In this document: positions 7,486-15,831 of the stretch, one piece after another | Layout: the number at the start of each line of letters is the position of its first letter | Position numbering within the stretch: the first letter of the stretch is position 1 | From: JAAFHS01 sp031396505 | GTDB taxonomy: Bacteria > Pseudomonadota > Alphaproteobacteria > Rhodobacterales > Rhodobacteraceae | Length of the DNA stretch: 22,355 nucleotides | Assembly: GCA_031396505.1 (NCBI GenBank) | Contig: JANNKX010000175.1 | Span: 1-22,355, forward strand | Reading direction: 5' to 3' | The notes under the pieces: generated by a model | Told to the model about the DNA's origin: nothing | Database searches by the model: none | The model's input: only the letters and a program-made list of their open reading frames with translations | Translations under genes and position numbers: made by a program

Positions 7486-8940
7486 TCAGGTTTCCTGTGC
7501 GACGCGGGCCACATCCTCGACCGTGGTCAGGCCCGCGCGGATCTGGCGCAGGCCATCGGCGATCAGGCCGGGGCCATCGGCGCGCGCGGCATCGGTAAGG
7601 TCAGCCTCGGATGCGCCGGTTGCGATCAGGGTTTCCAGGACACGGGTCATGGCGACGACCTCATAGATGCCGGACCGCCCGCGATATCCTTGGCCGTGGC
7701 AGGCGGGGCAACCGGTGGCCCGGTGGATGGGCTCGCCTATGATCAACCCGGCAATCAGGGCGGAATCGGCGGCGGTGGCGGGTTCGGGGCGGCGGCAATC
7801 GGGGCACAAGCGCCGGACCAGCCGTTGCGCCACGACGCCCACCAGCATGGGGGCCAGCAAAAACCGTTCGACGCCCATGTCGATCAGGCGTGCAATGGCC
7901 CCGATGGCGGTGTTGGTGTGCAAGGTGGACAGCACGAAATGCCCGGTCATCGCAGATTCGACGGCAACCTGTGCGGTTTCGCGATCACGGATTTCGCCAA
8001 CCATGATCACATCTGGGTCTTGCCGCAAAATCGCACGCAGGCCACGGGCAAAAGTCAGGTCGGTGCGCGGATTGACCTGCATCTGGCCGATGCCATCGAC
8101 CGAATATTCAATCGGGTCTTCCACGGTCATGATGTTGCGGGTGCGATCATTCAGATGATCCAGCGCGCCATACAGCGTGGTCGTCTTGCCCGACCCGGTT
8201 GGCCCGGTGACGAGCAGCATACCATCGGGACGCGCCAGCATGCGGGCGAAGACGGCAGCATCGCGCGGGGCCATACCGAGCCTGTCAAGGCCCAGACGCG
8301 TGGCATCGCGGTCCAGCAGGCGCATCACAACGCGTTCGCCATATTGCGAGGGGATGGTGGAGACACGCACATCGACCTCATGCCCGCCGACGCGCAAGGA
8401 TACGCGGCCATCCTGCGGCAGACGCTTTTCGGCGATGTCCAGCCGGGCCATCACCTTGATCCGGCTGACGAGCAAGGGGGCCAGCGCGCGTTTGGGTTCG
8501 ACCACGGCGCGCAGGATGCCATCAACGCGAAACCGCACGACAAGGGCGCGTTCCTGGGTTTCGATGTGAATGTCGGATGCGTTTTCCTTGATCGCCTCGG
8601 ACAGCAGGGCGTTGATCAGGCGCACCACCGGGGCATCTTCGGATTGATCCAGCAGATCGTCGACAATGGCAGTGCTGTCGGCAAGGCTGGCCAGATCGCC
8701 ATCCGCCCCGGCGGCATCGGATGCATCGGCGGCGTTGTCACGGTAGGCGGTGGCAAGGCGGGCGGCAAAGGCATCGGGTGACAGGGGTTCAAATGTCAGA
8801 TCGGGGCCCGCGATGCGCGCCACCTCGGCCATGGCGGCGACGCTGACGCCTTCACGCAGGCCACAAAACAGGCTCTGATCACGCGTTTCCAGCACGATTC
8901 CGTGCTGGCGGGCAAAGCTGTAGGGCAGGGTTGCGGGCAT
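7486..8940 (-). CDS. gspE: T2SS assembly ATPase GspE
   Basis: A 484-residue cytoplasmic secretion ATPase. Visible motifs: Walker A GPTGSGKT (246-253), Asp box around MTVEDPIEY (271-279), Walker B VIMVGE (311-316), His box STLHTNTA, and a four-cysteine zinc site (C379, C382, C411, C414) typical of GspE/PilB. The N-terminal part is short, with an N1E-like segment followed by the N2E region (SDIHIET...VRFRVDG). It powers pseudopilus growth and is docked by GspL. It lies two bases after gspM and four before gspF in one operon. Confidence 0.96.
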   Translation of the reverse strand: MPATLPYSFARQHGIVLETRDQSLFCGLREGVSVAAMAEVARIAGPDLTFEPLSPDAFAARLATAYRDNAADASDAAGADGDLASLADSTAIVDDLLDQSEDAPVVRLINALLSEAIKENASDIHIETQERALVVRFRVDGILRAVVEPKRALAPLLVSRIKVMARLDIAEKRLPQDGRVSLRVGGHEVDVRVSTIPSQYGERVVMRLLDRDATRLGLDRLGMAPRDAAVFARMLARPDGMLLVTGPTGSGKTTTLYGALDHLNDRTRNIMTVEDPIEYSVDGIGQMQVNPRTDLTFARGLRAILRQDPDVIMVGEIRDRETAQVAVESAMTGHFVLSTLHTNTAIGAIARLIDMGVERFLLAPMLVGVVAQRLVRRLCPDCRRPEPATAADSALIAGLIIGEPIHRATGCPACHGQGYRGRSGIYEVVAMTRVLETLIATGASEADLTDAARADGPGLIADGLRQIRAGLTTVEDVARVAQET

Positions 8941-8942
8941 GG

Positions 8943-9395
8943 CTAGCGTCCGATCGTCAGGGTGGCGGCGACAAGGCCGGGTTCAGGGCGGCGGGTCATC
9001 GACAGGGCAATGATCCGCAGGCCGTGATCACGTTCCAAGGCGTCAATCCACACAAGGACCGTGTCAAAGGGGGCATCCTCCAGCGTGATCTCGGCGGCAT
9101 CCTGGGTGGGTTGCAGGCGGCGGATGGTCAGTTGAAAGGCGGTTGCCGTGTCGGTGATGATGGTAGGCAGGGGCGTGTCGGGGGCCAGCAGGGGGGCGGT
9201 GACGGCACCCGTGGGCAGGACGGTCAGGGCGGAAATCAGGCGCGACTGTTGGGCGATATCGCCGGTCAGGGTGGTGCGGTGGCGTTGCAGGGGCTGCCAA
9301 AGCGCGATGAACATCAGGTAGGCCGCGCACATGGCGGCCAATGCGGCAATCAGGGCGCGTTCGCGCAGGGTGCGTTCGGCCCAGAATGCGGTCAT
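8943..9395 (-). CDS. gspM: T2SS inner-membrane protein GspM
   Basis: A 150-residue bitopic protein: a short cytoplasmic tail, a membrane helix at about residues 12-34 (RERALIAALAAMCAAYLMFI), then a coiled region and a small ferredoxin-like periplasmic domain ending in an ATLTIGR strand. This layout, and its place right after gspL with a four-base ATGA overlap (9392-9395), identify GspM, the partner of GspL. Sequence identity is low in this family, so the call rests on layout and context. Confidence 0.88.
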   Translation of the reverse strand: MTAFWAERTLRERALIAALAAMCAAYLMFIALWQPLQRHRTTLTGDIAQQSRLISALTVLPTGAVTAPLLAPDTPLPTIITDTATAFQLTIRRLQPTQDAAEITLEDAPFDTVLVWIDALERDHGLRIIALSMTRRPEPGLVAATLTIGR

Positions 9396-10429
9396 GCATC
9401 ACCGCCTTGCAGGATGAGTTGCTGTTCGGCCAGCCCGTTTGCGGTGGTTGCGGCCCCGGCGGTGACGCGGAAACCTGCACCGGAAACGGCACCTTCGACG
9501 CTTTGCAGGGTGGCGATGTCGGGGGCCTGCAGGGTGATGGTCAGGCTGTTTTGATCGGCCCCATAGCGCAGATCGCTAAGCGTGACGCGGCCTGTCTGAG
9601 GGGCAAGGGCGGCAAATGTGCGGGCCATCATCGGGATCAGCCGCGGCCCAGCCGTGCCGTTTGCGCGGCCAAGGATCTGTGCGGCGTCGCGTTGCGCATC
9701 ATCGCCTGCGGGATAGCCCATGGCGTTCAGAGTATCGCGCAGGTTTGTATCAAGTTCGGCTTTGATCTGGCCTAAAGCCCAAGTATCTGCGACCAGAAGG
9801 CCGATATGGCCAAGGGCGGCAAAGACCAGGATGGCGGCCAGACGCGCCCATGTCTTGGGCAAGGCAAGGCCGCGTGCGGCCACGCGCGCGGTGTTCAGAT
9901 CGAACCGCGCAAGCGTGGTGTCTTGCGCGCTCGGCCAAGGCGCGGGATGCTGATCGGCAAAGGCCGCGCCAAGCGTGCCGCCAAAAAGGGCAATGCGGGG
10001 GCGCATGGCGGCAAGGTGATAGGTTGGCAGGTGGCCAAGCGGGCAGGCAAAGCCTGCGCCATCCGGGGTACGCACGATGGCGCGCGCACCATCCGTCCAC
10101 ACAGCCCATTCCCCGGCATCAGGAACAGGCAGCGCCAGCACATCAGGCAGCAGGCGCGCCTTACGGTCAGCCGTTACGCGCGCCAGCACATCACGCGCGA
10201 TGACGGCGACAAGCCACGTCGCGCCATCCGCCATTGCCGGGCCAAGGATGACATGCACATCATCAAGGGACGCGGCAATGCGGTCTTCAACCGCAAAGGC
10301 CACGGCGGCGCGGCGTTGGGCTGCGGGCATGGTGGGCATGCCCACGGCAAGCAGCAGCACGTCTTCGCCGGGCAGATACTGCACGCCGGGCGGGGTTGGC
10401 AAAACGGGCGATGTATCACTGGGCTGCAT
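9392..10429 (-). CDS. gspL: T2SS inner-membrane protein GspL
   Basis: A 345-residue protein with an actin-like cytoplasmic domain (the RRAAVAFAVEDRIAASLDDVHVILG stretch resembles the conserved GspL pattern around residues 39-63), one membrane helix at about 196-215 and a ferredoxin-like periplasmic domain at the C-terminus. GspL recruits GspE and binds GspM. It is the first gene of the gspL-M-E-F operon. Upstream on the same strand lies a TGAAAC-N16-CGTA ECF-type promoter, giving a leader of about 45 bases. The Shine-Dalgarno site is weak (AAAGG, some 12 bases upstream). Confidence 0.9.
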   Translation of the reverse strand: MQPSDTSPVLPTPPGVQYLPGEDVLLLAVGMPTMPAAQRRAAVAFAVEDRIAASLDDVHVILGPAMADGATWLVAVIARDVLARVTADRKARLLPDVLALPVPDAGEWAVWTDGARAIVRTPDGAGFACPLGHLPTYHLAAMRPRIALFGGTLGAAFADQHPAPWPSAQDTTLARFDLNTARVAARGLALPKTWARLAAILVFAALGHIGLLVADTWALGQIKAELDTNLRDTLNAMGYPAGDDAQRDAAQILGRANGTAGPRLIPMMARTFAALAPQTGRVTLSDLRYGADQNSLTITLQAPDIATLQSVEGAVSGAGFRVTAGAATTANGLAEQQLILQGGDA

Positions 10430-10481
10430 CGGGTGGCGCGCCTTTGGTTCACGCGGGGCGAATAATTTCCGTGATTGCAGC

Positions 10482-10507
10482 TACGCAGTGAAACTTTGGA
10501 AGTTTCA
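10482..10507 (-). promoter_or_regulatory. ECF-type promoter of the gspL-M-E-F operon
   Basis: On the minus strand TGAAACTT starts at 10507 and CGTA lies at 10485-10482, with 16 bases between TGAAAC and CGTA, an exact match to the sigma-W-style ECF consensus. It overlaps the opposing gspG promoter: the two -35 boxes are the arms of one near-palindrome. Expected start about 45 bases before gspL. Confidence 0.65.
10489..10507. repeat. 19-bp inverted repeat made of two back-to-back -35 boxes
   Basis: TGAAACTT (10489-10496), a three-base spacer TGG, and AAGTTTCA (10500-10507) form a perfect 8-bp inverted repeat. Each arm is the -35 box of an outward-directed ECF-type promoter. It could also be an operator for a dimeric regulator, but the exact CGTA cores 16 bases out on both sides favour the promoter reading. 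Confidence 0.8.
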
Positions 10508-10514
10508 GCACGTA
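10489..10514 (+). promoter_or_regulatory. ECF-type promoter of the gspG-H-I-C-D-TPR operon
   Basis: TGAAACTT starts at 10489 and CGTA is at 10511-10514, with 16 bases between TGAAAC and CGTA. This gives an expected leader of roughly 30-35 bases before the gspG ATG at 10555. Same motif as the gspL promoter on the other strand and as sites before the sigma and DUF4331 genes. A TATTAA overlapping the -10 could support a housekeeping promoter, but no good -35 is evident. Confidence 0.65.
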
Positions 10515-10554
10515 TTAACTTTGTCACCGCCAGAGGACTCATGAGGTTTCAGCT

Positions 10555-11028
10555 ATGCAGATCATGCGCAAACGCGCGCTCCGGAGCGGGCAAAGCGGGG
10601 TGACCCTGATCGAGATGATGATCGTTCTGGTGATCATCGGGATCGTGGCGGCGTTGGTGGTGCCGAACGTGATCGGACGCCCGGACGAGGCGCGGGTGGC
10701 GGTGGCGAATGCGGATTTGCGCACGATTTCGGCAAGTCTGGAAATGTACCGGCTGGATAATCGCACCTATCCGACGGCGGCACAGGGGTTGGCGGCGCTA
10801 AGCCAGATGCCGGTGGATGCGCCGGTGCCGCCGAATTGGGTGGCGGGGGGGTATCTGCCGCAAGTGCCGACTGACCCATGGGGCAATGCGTATGTCTATA
10901 CGATTGACGGGGCGGCGGGCGGCTATGTGCTGTTGTCCTATGGCGCGGACGGGCAGCCGGGGGGTGACGGGGTTGATGCGGACGTCGCACATGGCAACGG
11001 GCTTGCGGCCAATGGTGCGGGCGGATGA
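10555..11028 (+). CDS. gspG: T2SS major pseudopilin GspG
   Basis: A 157-residue protein with leader ...RSGQSG, cleavage between G15 and V16, mature VTLIEMMIVLVIIGIVAALVVP with Glu5 (E20). The C-terminal DPWGN.Y.Y motif and the SYGADGQPGGDGVDADV calcium-binding loop are the GspG signature. It is the main subunit of the pseudopilus. GAGG lies eight bases before the ATG at 10555; an in-frame ATG at 10564 is possible. It is first in the operon and overlaps gspH by four bases. Confidence 0.96.
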   Translation: MQIMRKRALRSGQSGVTLIEMMIVLVIIGIVAALVVPNVIGRPDEARVAVANADLRTISASLEMYRLDNRTYPTAAQGLAALSQMPVDAPVPPNWVAGGYLPQVPTDPWGNAYVYTIDGAAGGYVLLSYGADGQPGGDGVDADVAHGNGLAANGAGG

Positions 11029-11444
11029 CACGCCGCATCGATAGCGGTGTGACACTGATTGAAATGATGATCGTGCTGGCGGTGATCGGCGTGGCAACGG
11101 GTGCGGCAACGCTGGGTCTGGGTGCGCTGGGCCGGGACAACGCGGCAGAGCGTGAGGCGCGGCGGCTGGCCACGGCCATGGGGTTCGCGGTGGACGGTGC
11201 GTTGATATCAGGGGTGCCGCGGGTGATGACGTGGGATGCGCAGGGTTATCAGATTGAAGGTGGCGCGCGGCGGGAGTTGGGGCCCGGTGTAATGCTGGCC
11301 CGCGCAGACGGTGTGGCAGAGCGGGTGACGTTGTCGGCAGATGCAACCGGTGCGGTGGACTTTATGATCCAGGGGCAAGGGCCTGTCTGGCGCGTGGCGT
11401 TTGACGGGCTGTCGGCGCGGGCATTGCCGGGGGATGCGCCATGA
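11025..11444 (+). CDS. gspH: T2SS minor pseudopilin GspH
   Basis: A 139-residue protein with prepilin signal MTRRIDSG/VTLIEMMIVLAVIGV, cleavage after G8 and Glu5 at E13. It has the GspH/FimT pattern: a basic helix EREARRLATAMGFAVDGALISG, then a beta domain with a late WRVAFDGLSAR strand. It links the tip complex to the GspG shaft. ATGA overlaps join it to gspG (11025-11028) and gspI (11441-11444). Confidence 0.92.
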   Translation: MTRRIDSGVTLIEMMIVLAVIGVATGAATLGLGALGRDNAAEREARRLATAMGFAVDGALISGVPRVMTWDAQGYQIEGGARRELGPGVMLARADGVAERVTLSADATGAVDFMIQGQGPVWRVAFDGLSARALPGDAP

Positions 11445-11803
11445 CGCGTGCGCCGGACGCAGGTTTTACCTTGATCGAAACGCTGGTGGCGCTGGCGGTA
11501 CTGGCGATGTCGGCGGTGGGGCTGCTGGCCGCGACGCAGGCGCATATCGCGCGGATTGCGGGGCTGGAGGCGCGGGCAGCGGCGGGTTGGGTTGTGGAAA
11601 ACCATCTGACGGAACTGACGCTGGGCCTGCAACCGGATGACGCGCCGCCGCCGATGTTGGGGTTTGTATTCAGCGTTGCGGTGATGGCGGAGCCAACCAG
11701 CGGTCCGGATGTCATCAAGGTTGTGATCAGTGCGGCGGATGCCACGGATGGGCGGCAATACGCGCGGCTGACGGGGTTTGTTCTGGCGGATGTGGGGCCA
11801 TGA
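11441..11803 (+). CDS. gspI: T2SS minor pseudopilin GspI
   Basis: A 120-residue protein with prepilin signal MTRAPDAG/FTLIETLVALAVLAMSAVG, cleavage after G8 and Glu5 at E13. The small domain with the AAGWVVENHLTEL segment is typical of GspI, which nucleates the tip complex with GspJ and GspK. Its leader and first helix closely resemble those of GspJ, encoded 7 kb away on the other strand. The stop overlaps the gspC start (ATGATGA). Confidence 0.92.
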   Translation: MTRAPDAGFTLIETLVALAVLAMSAVGLLAATQAHIARIAGLEARAAAGWVVENHLTELTLGLQPDDAPPPMLGFVFSVAVMAEPTSGPDVIKVVISAADATDGRQYARLTGFVLADVGP

Positions 11804-12609
11804 TGAACCTGTGGCTCTGGGGGGTTGCGGCAGGCGCGTCGATCAGCCTTGGGGTGGCTGCGGCACCAGTGGTCTGGCATCTGCTGGGCGAGGTTGACGG
11901 CGGTGCGCCTGTGATGACGGCACAGGCGGCTGGCCGGGCAGAGGCGTCGCCAGGGGTTGCGCCGATCGTGGCGTTTGCGCCGTTTGGCAGCGCGGCCCCG
12001 CCACCGGTGCCGGAACAAACGGAAGTGCCTGCGACACAGCTGGGCCTGACGTTGCTGGGCCTGACGATTGCGACACCGGCATCGGCATCGCGCGCGATGA
12101 TTGCAGGGGGCGATGTGCCGGTAGCCAGCTATGCGGTGGGCGGGGCAATTTCGGCAACGGTGACGTTGGCGCAGGTGCAGACGGATCATGTGATCCTGAT
12201 GGTAAATGGCGCGCCAGAGGCGCTGTTTTTCGCGAAGGGCGCGGGGGATTTCGGGCCGCAATCCGCCATCATGGTGCCGATTGCGAACGCAGGGCCGCCA
12301 GATACGACGAACCCGGATGCGGTGATTGCCTATTACCGCGCGGAAATCCTGCAGAACCCGCAAAGCGTGATGGACAGGCTGGGCCTGCAGGCGACGCCGG
12401 AGGGCTATCTGATTGCGGCATCGGCGGATCCGGGCGTGCGGCAGGCGGGGTTTCAACCGGGCGATCTGGTGACACGGGTCAACGGGCAGGCGGTGGGCGA
12501 TGTGGCGCGTGATCAGGCCTATTTCGACGATATCGCGGCAGCGGGGCGCGCGACGGTCGAGGTGCAGCGCGCGGGTCAGATCATCACCATGACATTTCCT
12601 TTAAGGTAG
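11800..12609 (+). CDS. gspC: T2SS inner-membrane protein GspC with PDZ domain
   Basis: A 269-residue protein: membrane helix near the N-terminus (about 3-28), a low-complexity Ala/Pro linker, the homology region (about 80-145, LGLTLLGLTIATP...AVGGAI..VTLAQVQTDHVIL) that contacts the secretin N0 domain, and a C-terminal PDZ-like domain (about 185-265, EGYLIAASADPGVRQAGFQPGDLVTRVNGQAV). The PDZ type has been tied to substrate selection in other T2SS. Start is ATG 11800 or the adjacent ATG 11803. The order G-H-I-C-D differs from the classical C-D-E-F-G order. Confidence 0.92.
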   Translation: MMNLWLWGVAAGASISLGVAAAPVVWHLLGEVDGGAPVMTAQAAGRAEASPGVAPIVAFAPFGSAAPPPVPEQTEVPATQLGLTLLGLTIATPASASRAMIAGGDVPVASYAVGGAISATVTLAQVQTDHVILMVNGAPEALFFAKGAGDFGPQSAIMVPIANAGPPDTTNPDAVIAYYRAEILQNPQSVMDRLGLQATPEGYLIAASADPGVRQAGFQPGDLVTRVNGQAVGDVARDQAYFDDIAAAGRATVEVQRAGQIITMTFPLR

Positions 12610-12615
12610 CAACCC

Positions 12616-14583
12616 ATGATCGCCCTGCGCGCCCTTTTGTTAACGATTGCAATGGTCTTGCCCGCAACGGCACAGATCACGCCTGCGGGGGGCGGGACGT
12701 TTGTCATCAACCTGCGCGATGCGGATATCCGCACGCTGGCCGAACAGGTGGCCGAGATTACGGATCGCACGCTGATCCTTGATCCGAATGTGCAGGGGAT
12801 CGTCACGGTGATTTCAACCGAGGCGCTGGACAAGGACGGGGTGTGGGAGCTGTTTCAGTCGGTGCTGGCAGTGCAGGGTTATGCGGCATTGCCGTCGGGC
12901 AATCTGTGGCGGATCGTGCCGCAACAGGTGATCCGCGAAGGCGGGGGCGTGATTGAAAGCACGGAACAGCCAGGCAGGCTGGACGTGATCACGCGGCTGG
13001 TGCCGTTGCGCAACTTTCCGGCAACGACGGCGGTGGGGGCGCTGCGGCCATTGGTGGCGAGTTTCGGGTATATCGAGGCGGTGGTGGATACCAATACGCT
13101 GGTGATCACCGACACGGCGGAAAACGTGCGGCGGATCGAAAGCATCGCGCGGGCACTGGACGCCGACGACGGGCAAGAGGTGTTCACGATCCGCATCCGC
13201 AATGCCGATGTGACCGAGGTGGGTGCTGCGGTGCAGGGCATTCTGGGGGCCAATCCGGCGATTGGGAACATCGCGCCGCGGGTGACGGTGGATGCGCGGT
13301 CGAACCTTTTGCTGCTCAGTGCGGATCAGGCGACCTATGACATGGTGCTGGGGATCGTGGCCGATCTGGATGTGCCGGGGCGGGCAATTGCGTCAACGGT
13401 GCCGGTGACGCGGGTGTATAACCTTCGCTTTGCCGATGCGACGGCGCTGTCCGAGGTGCTGCGCGGGCTGGTGGGGACGGGAAGCGTGGCGACAAACCCT
13501 GTGGCCGAGGCGCTGCCGCCTGTAATTGATCCCGCCACCGGGCAACCCGTCAGTGTTGCTCCGCCGCCCGTGGCATCGTTTTCGGCCGAGGAAATTACGA
13601 TTCAACCGGCGCTGGAAAGCAATGCCATCGTGGTGCGGGCGCGGGCCGAAGTGCAGGCCGATCTGGCCGCCCTGATTGCCGAGTTGGACCAGCGCCGCCC
13701 ACAGGTGCTGATTGAGGCGGCGATTGTCGAGGTATCGGGCGATATATCGGAACAGTTGGGGGTGCAGTTGGGTTTTGGTGCGGCAACACCGCCGGGCGGG
13801 TTTGCGGCGACATCGTTTTCCACCGCCGGGCCATCGCTGGACGGGATTCTGACGTTGCTGGGGGTGCCCGCAGCGGCGGCGACATCGGGGGGGCTGTCAA
13901 TCGGGCTGTCGCGGCAGGATAAATTCGGGCTGCTGTTGCAGGCCTTGGGGCAGTCCAGCAAGGCCAACCTGCTGTCGACGCCCAGCATCACGACACTGGA
14001 CAATCAGGCGGCAGAAATCATCGTGGGCCAGAACGTGCCTTTCCGGACGGGATCGTTTGATGGCAATGGCGATGGCGAGAACGCCTTTACCACGATTGAA
14101 CGGCAGGATGTGGGCATCACGATGCGTGTGACACCGCGTGTCAATCAGGGCGATGTGATCCAGTTGGATATCAGCCAGGAGGTATCGTCGCTGGTGGCAA
14201 CGGCGGTGGCGGGGGCGGCGGACCTGATCACCAACCGGCGCAGCATTCAGACAACGGTGCTGGCGGACAATGGCGGGACGATTGTTCTGGGCGGCCTGAT
14301 CACCGATGACAGGCAAAGCACGCGGTCCGAGGTGCCGGGTCTGGGCCGGGTGCCGGTGATTGGCGGGCTGTTCCGGTCACGCGCGGAAAGCAACCGGCGG
14401 CAGACACTGTTTGTGTTTCTGCGCGCGACGATCCTGCGCGATGGGGCGGCGGCGGCCGAAGTGTCATCCGAAAGGTTCCAACGCCTGCGCGCGATTGAAG
14501 CCTTGCCAACGGATCAGGGCAGCCTGCTGGCAGAACCGCAACCGGTGCGGCGTTTGCCGGTCGAAATTGAAGGGCTGTACTGA
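12616..14583 (+). CDS. gspD: T2SS outer-membrane secretin GspD
   Basis: A 655-residue protein with a signal peptide (MIALRALLLTIAMVLPATAQ), N0 domain (about 27-100), N1-N3 ring domains (about 120-355, with a Pro-rich insert around 298-322 in N3) and the secretin core (about 360-610) bearing VPGLGRVPVIGGLF. It forms the outer-membrane channel. A DGNGDGENAFTTIE loop near residue 482 lies where related secretins have a polar loop. No S-domain-like tail for a GspS pilotin is obvious and no gspS is visible. The stop overlaps the TPR gene start by one base (TGATG). Confidence 0.96.
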   Translation: MIALRALLLTIAMVLPATAQITPAGGGTFVINLRDADIRTLAEQVAEITDRTLILDPNVQGIVTVISTEALDKDGVWELFQSVLAVQGYAALPSGNLWRIVPQQVIREGGGVIESTEQPGRLDVITRLVPLRNFPATTAVGALRPLVASFGYIEAVVDTNTLVITDTAENVRRIESIARALDADDGQEVFTIRIRNADVTEVGAAVQGILGANPAIGNIAPRVTVDARSNLLLLSADQATYDMVLGIVADLDVPGRAIASTVPVTRVYNLRFADATALSEVLRGLVGTGSVATNPVAEALPPVIDPATGQPVSVAPPPVASFSAEEITIQPALESNAIVVRARAEVQADLAALIAELDQRRPQVLIEAAIVEVSGDISEQLGVQLGFGAATPPGGFAATSFSTAGPSLDGILTLLGVPAAAATSGGLSIGLSRQDKFGLLLQALGQSSKANLLSTPSITTLDNQAAEIIVGQNVPFRTGSFDGNGDGENAFTTIERQDVGITMRVTPRVNQGDVIQLDISQEVSSLVATAVAGAADLITNRRSIQTTVLADNGGTIVLGGLITDDRQSTRSEVPGLGRVPVIGGLFRSRAESNRRQTLFVFLRATILRDGAAAAEVSSERFQRLRAIEALPTDQGSLLAEPQPVRRLPVEIEGLY

Positions 14584-15761
14584 TGGCGCGGTGGGTGTGG
14601 GCTGTTGTCGCGGGAATGACATTGGCAGTGGCATTACTGTCAGGCGGCGGCGCGGCGCGCGTGACCTTGACGCGCGATACGGTGGTGGCCGATCTGGGGG
14701 GCGGGCGCGTGACGTCGGATGCGTTGCGCGTGGCGGTGACGGCGCAACGGGCAACACCGGGTGATCTGACGCTGTCACTGGATGCGGCGCGTCTGATGAT
14801 TACCGAAGGGCGCGCAAATGGCGATTCCCGCCTTGTTGGTGCCGCTTTGGCGATACTGGAACCCTTTGTGTTGGACCGCGTGCCAGCCGCCCAAAGCCTT
14901 GCTGCGACAGCGCGGCAGTATCAACACGACTTCCCCGGTGCACTGGCCCTGCTGGATGCGGTGGTGGTGGCGGACGGGCGCGATGTGAACGCGCTGCTGA
15001 ACCGCGCGACGATCCACACGGTGCGCGGCGATTATGCCACAGCCTTGCAGGATTGCGCCCGGATTGCGGCCTTGCGCGCCGATGTGGGGTTCTTGTGTCA
15101 GGCAACGACCCTGACCCTGACGCGCGATGCGCCGGAGGTGGCTGCGCGTCTGACGGCAATCATGGCGCAACCGGGCGCGCTGGACCCTGCGTTGCGGCCA
15201 TGGGCCACGTCATTGTTGGGGGAAATCGCGTTGTTACAGGGCGATCTGGCCTCTGCAGAGACGCATTTGCGTACCGTTCTGGCACAAGATCCGGGCGCGC
15301 AGCGCGAACAGTTGATGCTGGCCGATCTGCTGTTGGAACAGGGGCGCGCGGACGCGGTGCTGACGCTGCTGCAGGCAGCACCGGATACGGATGGCGTGTT
15401 GATCCGGCGGGTTCTGGCACGCCACGCGCAGGGCGACGACGCGGGCGATCTGGTTGAAACGCTGGCCGCGCGTGCGCAACGCAGCCTTGATATCGGGCTG
15501 GTGGCCCATGCGCGCGAAGAGGCGATGTTTTATCTGCGGATCGCCAATGACCCGATGCGCGCCCTGGAACGCGCAAAGGCCAATTGGGCGTTGCAGCACG
15601 AGGCGGATGATGCGCGCCTGTTGATCAATGCGGCCACGGCGGCAGGCAAACCAGAGGCGGCCATGCCCGTTCTGGCATGGATGCGCGCGGCGCGGGTGGA
15701 TATTCCGACGCTGCGGATTCCATCCTTTGTCGTTGAACCAGCGGCAGCATTGAAACCATAG
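14583..15761 (+). CDS. TPR-repeat exported or membrane-anchored protein
   Basis: A 392-residue protein with an N-terminal signal or anchor (MARWVWAVVAGMTLAVALLSGGGAA) and Ala/Leu-rich helical pairs matching tetratricopeptide repeats, for example HDFPGALALLDAVVVADGRDVNALLNRA, GDYATALQDCARIAAL and GDLASAETHLRTVLAQDPGAQREQL. No catalytic motif is seen. It starts on the last base of the gspD stop, so it belongs to the gspG-D operon and is probably coupled to it. TPR proteins scaffold complexes; here it may chaperone the secretin or the exported protein in the periplasm. From memory, TPR and HupE/UreJ genes often sit near DUF4331 genes, which would tie it to that substrate. Confidence 0.8.
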   Translation: MARWVWAVVAGMTLAVALLSGGGAARVTLTRDTVVADLGGGRVTSDALRVAVTAQRATPGDLTLSLDAARLMITEGRANGDSRLVGAALAILEPFVLDRVPAAQSLAATARQYQHDFPGALALLDAVVVADGRDVNALLNRATIHTVRGDYATALQDCARIAALRADVGFLCQATTLTLTRDAPEVAARLTAIMAQPGALDPALRPWATSLLGEIALLQGDLASAETHLRTVLAQDPGAQREQLMLADLLLEQGRADAVLTLLQAAPDTDGVLIRRVLARHAQGDDAGDLVETLAARAQRSLDIGLVAHAREEAMFYLRIANDPMRALERAKANWALQHEADDARLLINAATAAGKPEAAMPVLAWMRAARVDIPTLRIPSFVVEPAAALKP

Positions 15762-15789
15762 CCGCCATGAACCTTAGTTGCAGTCATAC

Positions 15790-15812
15790 GTCTGCCTGCG
15801 CGGCAGGCAGAC
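15790..15812. other. GC-rich 10-bp hairpin between the TPR and HupE-like genes
   Basis: GTCTGCCTGC (15790-15799) pairs perfectly with GCAGGCAGAC (15803-15812) around a three-base loop. No T run follows on either side, so it is not a standard rho-independent terminator. It may attenuate read-through from the secretion operon, protect the upstream mRNA 3' end, or be a small repeat element. Confidence 0.55.
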
Positions 15813-15831
15813 CATCAGATGGGGATATCGC

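Noticed and set aside
7480..8781. A 433-codon open frame on the plus strand opposite gspE
   Set aside because: Gly/Gln/His-rich, no recognisable domain, and antisense to gspE with all ATPase motifs intact.
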